Assembly (NCBI GenBank): GCA_964461715.1
Contig: CAYWVR010000004.1
Span: 62,001 to 126,000, forward strand
Source: CAYWVR01 sp964461715
GTDB lineage: Bacteria > Planctomycetota > Phycisphaerae > FEN-1346
Length of the DNA: 64,000 nt
Direction: 5' to 3'
The notes beneath the pieces were generated by a model that saw only the letters and a program-made list of their open reading frames with translations, did not search any database and was not told the origin of the DNA. A program made the translations under genes and the position numbers. Shown in pieces: positions 59,288 through 64,000 of this stretch. Each line of letters starts with the position of its first letter. Positions within the stretch are counted from its first letter, which is position 1.

Positions 59288-61012
59288 TCATGCCCGGAAA
59301 ATCGCCCCCAGCTTCTTTCCCATCAGCAGCGTCGCCCCGACGAGCGTCAGCGCCAGAAACCCCATGGCCCAAACGCCCAGGGCGCTGGCCACGGCGTCGC
59401 CGGTGACGGCGTACTCGGCGGCGTAGAGCCGGTAGATGGTCCGCGTGATCGGGTTATAGGCGTCGTCCTGGGCCAGGATGAGACTGTCGCTGACCTCCAG
59501 CATGCTCATCGAGAACACCAGGATCGCTCCCGCCGCCAGGTTCGCGAGGATGAGCGGCACGGTGATCCGTGCGAGCGTCCGGACGGGCCCCGCGCCCACG
59601 CTCATCGCCGCCTCCTCCAGGGTGCGGCTCGTCTGCTGGAACCCGGCCACGGCGCTTCGTACCGCGAGCGGCAGCCGCCGCACCGAGTACGCGACGATCA
59701 GCAGCAGCACCGGGTTCGCCTGCGGGTAGAGGTAGTTCTCCTTCCAGAGGCCCGCCTCCACCAGCGCGTCGCCCCAGTCGGCGTAGCTGTTCAGGTACCC
59801 GAACGCCAGGACGATGCCCGGCAGGGCCAGGGGCAGCATGACCATCGCGTCCAGCAGGCCCTGCCCGCGGAAGGTCTTGCGCACCAGGACGTAGCCGATC
59901 CAGATCGAGAGCCCGGCGCACAGGACCGTGGCCCCGAGCGAGTACAGGACCGAGTTCCGGATGCTCGCAAGGGTCCACGGGTGATCGAGGGCGGCGGCAT
60001 GGTGGGCGAGGGTCAGCCCCTCCGGCAGGACCGTGCCTTGCCACTGGGTCTTCACGCTGTAGAGGATGACCGAGACGTGCGGGATGACCGCCAGGAACGT
60101 GACCGTTCCGAAGAGGGCCCACGCCAGCATCGTCCCCCCGCGGCCCAGCTTGCGCGGCTCGGCGGCCCGCGTCGCGACGCTCATCTGCCCGAAGGCCTTC
60201 CGGCCGAACAGCGCCCGCGCCCCCCAGTACAGGATCGCCACCGCCACCAGCATCAGCACCACCAGGGCCCCGGCCTCCGGGCTCGACGGTTCGCTGACGC
60301 GGTCGAAAATCTGAACGGCCGTGACCTCGCGGAAGTTGAACATGAGCGGCGTCCCGAGGTCCGTCATCGCCCAGATGAAGACGATGATCGCCCCCGCGAA
60401 GTACGCGGGCAGGATGAGCGGGAACGTTACCCGCGCAAAGACCCGCCACGGCCCCGCCCCGACGCTCCGTGCCGCGTCCTCCAGCGACGGATCGACGTTC
60501 GCGAGGCCCGCCACCACGTTCAGATAGAGGATGGGGTACAGGTGCAGGGCCTGGAGGGCGACGACCCCCGCCAGCGGGTACACGCGGAACCAGTCAACCG
60601 GCCGCGCAGGGTCGATCCACCCGAGCTGTCCAAGGGCCGCGTTCAGCACCCCGTATGGCCCCACGACCTGCTTCAGACCGATCGCGCCGACGAAGGGCGG
60701 CAGGATCATCGGCACCAAAATCGCCGCCGACAGCCACCGCTTCCCCGCGAACGCCGTCCGGGCCCCCAGGACGCCGAGCGGCACGGCCAGGACCGTCGAG
60801 ACGACCGTCGTCAGGGCCGCCAGCACCAGGGCGTTCGCGAACCCGGCCCGCAGGCTCGACCGGGCCAGCACGTTCTCGACGTAATGGAGCGTCGGGCCGG
60901 TCGTCTCCCACAGGGCGTTTTTGAAGACGTGGCCGATGGGGTAGAAGAGGAACAGGCCAAAGAGGGCCACCAGCACCGCCACCAGGAGCCAGGTTGTCCG
61001 ATCGGGTCGCAT
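59288..61012 (-). CDS. Iron(III)-type ABC transporter permease (fused double domain)
   Basis: A 574-residue permease with two transport domains in one chain, as in FbpB-type ferric-iron importers. Each half has an EAA loop: EDAARSVGAGPWRVFARVTF and EEAAMSVGAGPVRTLARITV. About twelve membrane helices. It starts 9 bases after the binding-protein gene. The fused permease, lipoprotein binding protein and PotA-like ATPase together indicate Fe3+ uptake, though phosphonate- or thiamine-type relatives cannot be excluded. Confidence 0.85.
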   Translation of the reverse strand: MRPDRTTWLLVAVLVALFGLFLFYPIGHVFKNALWETTGPTLHYVENVLARSSLRAGFANALVLAALTTVVSTVLAVPLGVLGARTAFAGKRWLSAAILVPMILPPFVGAIGLKQVVGPYGVLNAALGQLGWIDPARPVDWFRVYPLAGVVALQALHLYPILYLNVVAGLANVDPSLEDAARSVGAGPWRVFARVTFPLILPAYFAGAIIVFIWAMTDLGTPLMFNFREVTAVQIFDRVSEPSSPEAGALVVLMLVAVAILYWGARALFGRKAFGQMSVATRAAEPRKLGRGGTMLAWALFGTVTFLAVIPHVSVILYSVKTQWQGTVLPEGLTLAHHAAALDHPWTLASIRNSVLYSLGATVLCAGLSIWIGYVLVRKTFRGQGLLDAMVMLPLALPGIVLAFGYLNSYADWGDALVEAGLWKENYLYPQANPVLLLIVAYSVRRLPLAVRSAVAGFQQTSRTLEEAAMSVGAGPVRTLARITVPLILANLAAGAILVFSMSMLEVSDSLILAQDDAYNPITRTIYRLYAAEYAVTGDAVASALGVWAMGFLALTLVGATLLMGKKLGAIFRA

Positions 61013-61021
61013 AAAAGGGCC

Positions 61022-62410
61022 CTACGGTCGGGCCGCCTCTCGAATCTCCCGGTACCGGGCCCGCAGGGTCTCGCTCCACTCGGTCCGAAGGTCGCTCTGG
61101 CGGCGGCGCCGGGCCTCCTCGCGGCGCTGGGCGTCGGCCTTGGCCTCGGGCGCGGCCTCGTCGGGGACCACGACGGGCGTCCACACAGTCCGGCCCAGCC
61201 CAAGCATCTCGTCCTCGGAGAGGAGCGGCTCGACGAGGCGGGCTTCGAGCTCCGGCCGCCCCTCGACCGCCGGCCACGCCTCCCGCAGCGGCCCGTGGTT
61301 CTCGACTATGGCCGCATAGAGGTAATCCGGCAGGATGGCGAGGCGGGCGTGCTCCTTCTCGGCTTCGAAGAAGTCGGCGGGCGGCATGGTGAAGGGGTTC
61401 ATGGCATAGCGGATGGCGGCCGTCTCGTCGTAAAGGGCCGGCCGCACGGCGAGCCGCTCGAGGCTGTGCTCGGCCGGACCGCCGGGGGCGCCGGGGAGCG
61501 TCATCCACAGCCGCTGCCCGGCCTCGCTCATGACGAAGGCGACAAACCGCTCGGCCACCGCCCGGTTCGGGGCCCCCCGGAGGATGCCGATGGGGTCGCA
61601 GTTGACGACCGTCAGCCCCTTGGGACTCGTGAAGCCGATGTGCTCGCCGCCCTCGGCCAGCTTTTGCCGCTGGGCGTAGAAGTCGATGCACGGGCCGACG
61701 GCGACGAAGCCCCGGGCGCAGGCCCGCGGGATGTCCGAGGCCCCCTCGTAGAACTCGCGGGCGTTGGCCCCCATCCGGACCAGGATGCCCATGCCCCGCT
61801 CGTACCCGTAGGCCTGGAGGATGATCTCGTAGGCCTTGCGGAGGCTGCCGCTCTTGGTGGGGTCGCCCGCCCCCACCAGCCCGTGGTAGGCCCGGTCGGC
61901 CATGACGTCCCAACTCTCTACGGGCGGCAGGGCGCGGTCGGCGATGACCTTCGTATTGAAGATGAGCCCGAACGTGGAGATCGCCGCCCCGTACCAGTGG
62001 CCCTCGGGGTCGTAGAGTGGCTGTCCCGCGACCGTCTCGGGCAGGCCCTCCATGACCTCCGGCGAGAGGGCACAGGGCTCGAGGAAGGCGAGCTGCTTCA
62101 TCCGCTCGAAGATCGGCCCGCCGCCGAAGACGACGTCGACGTCGGTCCGCCCCGCCGCGAACTTGTCCTGGATTCGACGCAGCATCTGGGTCGTCCCCCC
62201 GGCGTCGGGCCACGAGAGGGTGACCTCGCGGCCGGTCTCGGCCCGGTAATGGGCCTTGAAGGCCCGCTCGAACTCGGCTTCGATCTCGTCGGAGTGCGGC
62301 GAGAACAGGACCAGGGCGTCGCCCTCGGCCTCGGGGGCCCGGCCGCAGCCGGCCCAGGCCATCAGACCGGCCAGGGCGGCGAGGCGGAGGACGGGGCAGC
62401 GGATCAGCAT
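61022..62410 (-). CDS. ABC transporter substrate-binding lipoprotein (iron(III)-type)
   Basis: A 462-residue extracytoplasmic binding protein. The lipobox is AWAGC, and LVLFSPHSDEIEAEFERAF starts the mature domain. AISTFGLIFNTKVI, GDPTKSGSLRKAYEI and WMTLPGAPGG fit the FbpA/class II iron- and 2-aminoethylphosphonate-binding family. It is longer than FbpA (about 330) and has a highly charged C-terminal tail rich in Arg, Glu and Ala. The start overlaps the end of the ATPase gene by seven bases. Confidence 0.85.
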   Translation of the reverse strand: MLIRCPVLRLAALAGLMAWAGCGRAPEAEGDALVLFSPHSDEIEAEFERAFKAHYRAETGREVTLSWPDAGGTTQMLRRIQDKFAAGRTDVDVVFGGGPIFERMKQLAFLEPCALSPEVMEGLPETVAGQPLYDPEGHWYGAAISTFGLIFNTKVIADRALPPVESWDVMADRAYHGLVGAGDPTKSGSLRKAYEIILQAYGYERGMGILVRMGANAREFYEGASDIPRACARGFVAVGPCIDFYAQRQKLAEGGEHIGFTSPKGLTVVNCDPIGILRGAPNRAVAERFVAFVMSEAGQRLWMTLPGAPGGPAEHSLERLAVRPALYDETAAIRYAMNPFTMPPADFFEAEKEHARLAILPDYLYAAIVENHGPLREAWPAVEGRPELEARLVEPLLSEDEMLGLGRTVWTPVVVPDEAAPEAKADAQRREEARRRRQSDLRTEWSETLRARYREIREAARP

Positions 62411-63522
62411 GGCTTTCTCTCCTCAGGGTCGGTGGCGACACGTTCCTCGTCGCGGAACCAGACGCGGACCCGATCCTCCGGCACGTGGACCCGCGCGGGG
62501 CCGCCCGGCTCGACGGGCGGCAGGGCCGTCGGGCGGTCCGTCACGATCATGTCGCGCCGCCCCAGGCGGACGCGGACCTGCTCCGTCTCCCCCTGGAACA
62601 CGCGGCCCAGGACCTTGACTGCGTAGACGTTCGTCTCGGGGGCCTCGCCTTCGGGGTCCAGCAGCCGGACCGATTCCGGCCGCACGCTTGCCACCACCGG
62701 CACGCCGGGGAAGAGCTTCGTCTCGGCCCGCGCGACCCGCAGGTCGCCGAAGGCGGTCTTGACGACGGCCCGGTCGCCGTCACGGCTTCGAATCTCGCCC
62801 TTCAGGAAGTTCGTCGCCCCGAGGAACCCCGCGACGTACGGCGTGGGCGGATCGAGGTAGAGGTCGCGCGGCGTGCCGAGGGCGACGATCCGCCCGTCCC
62901 GCACGACGGCCATGCGGTCGGCCATGGCCAAGGCCTCGTCCTGGTCGTGGGTGACGTAGACGCTGGTGACGCGGGTGGTGCGTTGGGTGCTCCGAATCTC
63001 GGCCCGCATCGCCAGGCGAAGCTTCGCGTCGAGGTTCGAGAGCGGCTCGTCCAGGAGCAGGAAGTCCGGGTTGATGGCCAGGGCCCGTGCCAGGGCCACC
63101 CGCTGCTGCTGCCCGCCGGAGAGCTGGGTGGCCTTGCGGGCGGCGAGGTCCTTCATGCGGACGACGTCGAGGACCCCAAGGGCCCGCTCGCGCCGCTCGC
63201 TCCGACCCACCCCCCGCACCGACAGCCCGAACGCCACGTTCTCCAGCACCGTCATGTGCGGCCAGAGGGCGTAGTTCTGGAACACCATGCCGCAGTTCCG
63301 CCGGTGGGCGGGGAGGTCCGTGACGTCGCGGTTGCCGAAGAGGATGCGGCCGGCGTCCGGCTCGTAGAACCCCGCCACGAGCCGCAGCAGCGTCGTCTTG
63401 CCGCACCCGCTCGGGCCCAGCAGAAAGAACAGCTCGCCCGGCTCCACCGCGAGCGACACGTCGTCGACGGCGGCGACGTCGCCGAAGCGTTTCGTCACAT
63501 GCTCGATGCGCAGGGGTTTCAT
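62404..63522 (-). CDS. ABC transporter ATP-binding protein (FbpC/PotA type)
   Basis: A 372-residue ATPase: Walker A LLGPSGCGKTTLLRLVAG, Q-loop MVFQNYALWPHMTV, signature LSGGQQQRVALARALA, Walker B LLLDEPLSNLDAKLR, switch VYVTHDQDEALA. A C-terminal TOBE domain (about 285-350) is typical of iron, polyamine and sulfate importers. I start at ATG 63522, since the frame upstream runs through the divergent promoter. First gene of the ABC operon. Confidence 0.9.
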   Translation of the reverse strand: MKPLRIEHVTKRFGDVAAVDDVSLAVEPGELFFLLGPSGCGKTTLLRLVAGFYEPDAGRILFGNRDVTDLPAHRRNCGMVFQNYALWPHMTVLENVAFGLSVRGVGRSERRERALGVLDVVRMKDLAARKATQLSGGQQQRVALARALAINPDFLLLDEPLSNLDAKLRLAMRAEIRSTQRTTRVTSVYVTHDQDEALAMADRMAVVRDGRIVALGTPRDLYLDPPTPYVAGFLGATNFLKGEIRSRDGDRAVVKTAFGDLRVARAETKLFPGVPVVASVRPESVRLLDPEGEAPETNVYAVKVLGRVFQGETEQVRVRLGRRDMIVTDRPTALPPVEPGGPARVHVPEDRVRVWFRDEERVATDPEERKPC

Positions 63523-63529
63523 GGGCCAT

Positions 63530-63558
63530 ATTATCACGACTGCGACGCCACGGTACAA
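63530..63558 (-). promoter_or_regulatory. Promoter of the ABC transporter operon (leaderless)
   Basis: On the minus strand TTGTAC (63558-63553) and GATAAT (63535-63530) are 17 bases apart. The expected transcript start coincides with ATG 63522, within a base. Confidence 0.5.
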
Positions 63559-63565
63559 GCGGCCA

Positions 63566-63594
63566 TTGGCGCAGGGCCGCGACGGGCCCATAAT
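63566..63594 (+). promoter_or_regulatory. Promoter of the enolase-superfamily gene (leaderless)
   Basis: TTGGCG (63566-63571), 17-base spacer, CATAAT (63589-63594). Seven bases further is the A of ATG 63601, so a leaderless message is predicted. It overlaps the divergent ABC promoter region back to back. Confidence 0.5.
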
Positions 63595-63600
63595 CACCCC

Positions 63601-64000
63601 ATGCCGCCCAAGCCCAAGAGCCTCGAGGTCTGGACGTACGAAATCCCGCTCCGCGTGCGCTTCGAGCACGCCGGGGCCCGGCGCGACGTAAACGAGGGCG
63701 TCCTCGTGCGGCTCGAGCTGGCCGGCGGGGCCGTCGGGTGGGGCGAGGGCATCCCGCGCGACTACGTCACCGGCGAGACGGTCGCCTCGGCCGTCGAGGT
63801 CATCGGCCGCCTGTACGCGCCGCGCCTCGCGTCCGACGCCCCGCTCGCCACCGTCCCGGCGACCGAGGACGGCGTCGTGCACAACGCGGCCTGGGCGGCG
63901 TGCGAACTGGCCTACCTCGATGCCGTCGGCGTCCATCGCCGCGAACGCGTCGCCGACATGCTCGCCCGCGAGCTGGACCTGAAGCCGCACCGGCTCCTGC
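63601..64000 (+). CDS. Enolase-superfamily enzyme (dipeptide epimerase/MR-MLE-like), partial
   Basis: 133 codons are present before the window ends. The frame starts MPPKPKSLEVWTYEIPLRVR and continues with VNEGVLVRLELAGGAVGWGE, the capping domain of mandelate racemase/muconate-lactonizing enzymes and L-Ala-D/L-Glu epimerases. The catalytic barrel with the KxK and metal ligands lies outside the window, so the substrate cannot be inferred. No ribosome site precedes the ATG, which fits a leaderless start. Confidence 0.7.
   Translation, partial: MPPKPKSLEVWTYEIPLRVRFEHAGARRDVNEGVLVRLELAGGAVGWGEGIPRDYVTGETVASAVEVIGRLYAPRLASDAPLATVPATEDGVVHNAAWAACELAYLDAVGVHRRERVADMLARELDLKPHRLL

Overview
The window is a 64 kb piece of a very GC-rich, densely coding bacterial genome. 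One 100-base run of N (10960-11059) marks it as a scaffold from a draft or metagenome assembly. Several traits together point to Planctomycetota, perhaps a Phycisphaerae-like lineage: two secreted proteins ending in PEP-CTERM sorting signals, an ECF sigma factor with a zinc-finger anti-sigma factor, a lamin-tail domain on a secretion protein, HEAT-repeat and GYF/zinc-ribbon membrane proteins, and an oversized signal peptidase. This placement is inference; there is no rRNA gene in the window. I found no tRNA, CRISPR array, insertion sequence or prophage. Many promoters are readable as sigma70-type boxes with exactly 17-base spacing.

Layout. 1-2000 (minus): a truncated flippase-like membrane protein and a 2-hydroxyacyl-CoA dehydratase-like protein. 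2095-5800 (plus): signal peptidase I, LptB and a PfkB kinase. 5808-9743 (minus): panC-panD-lgt plus a HEAT-repeat secreted protein. 9881-11704 (plus): a WD40-like protein interrupted by the gap. 11734-16753 (minus): hypF-hypC-hypD-apbE, hydrogenase and flavoprotein maturation. 16881-22604: two PEP-CTERM proteins around a GYF/zinc-ribbon membrane protein and an ECF sigma/anti-sigma pair. 22722-26581 (minus): a histidine kinase and an HD-GYP response regulator. 26849-37432 (plus): an eleven-gene type II secretion/type IV pilus-like operon (E-F-G-H-I-J-X-L-M-C-D), mostly joined by stop/start overlaps. 37495-38694 (minus): a GAF-HD-GYP protein. 38695-39818: a 1.1 kb gap with repeats. 39819-43820 (plus): an MlaE-F-D lipid transporter, ProC and a pterin dehydratase. 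43839-48862 (minus): a GalT-like enzyme, a glycogen-synthase-like glycosyltransferase, a TauE permease, a small membrane protein and HemC. 49044-51677 (plus): an NDUFA9-like protein, a small membrane protein, a decayed 3' end of serS and a HEAT-repeat protein. 51678-52368: a structured non-coding region with a 6S RNA candidate. 52369-59176 (plus): RNase Y, a YmdB-like phosphodiesterase, ApgM, a Mut7-C protein and a PAS-GGDEF-HD-GYP protein. 59288-63522 (minus): a ferric-iron-type ABC importer. 63601-end (plus): the start of an enolase-superfamily enzyme.

How the parts fit. The centre is the secretion operon, whose GspJ-like minor pseudopilin carries an unusual C-terminal lamin-tail domain split by a carbohydrate-binding-like domain. 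It is flanked on both sides by HD-GYP proteins, so cyclic di-GMP may control it. PEP-CTERM proteins, the large LepB, Lgt, LptB and Mla give a strong envelope-biogenesis theme. The most unexpected observations are the pseudopilin/lamin-tail fusion, the 6S RNA candidate upstream of rny, the serS fossil, and promoters placed so close to start codons that leaderless mRNAs are predicted.
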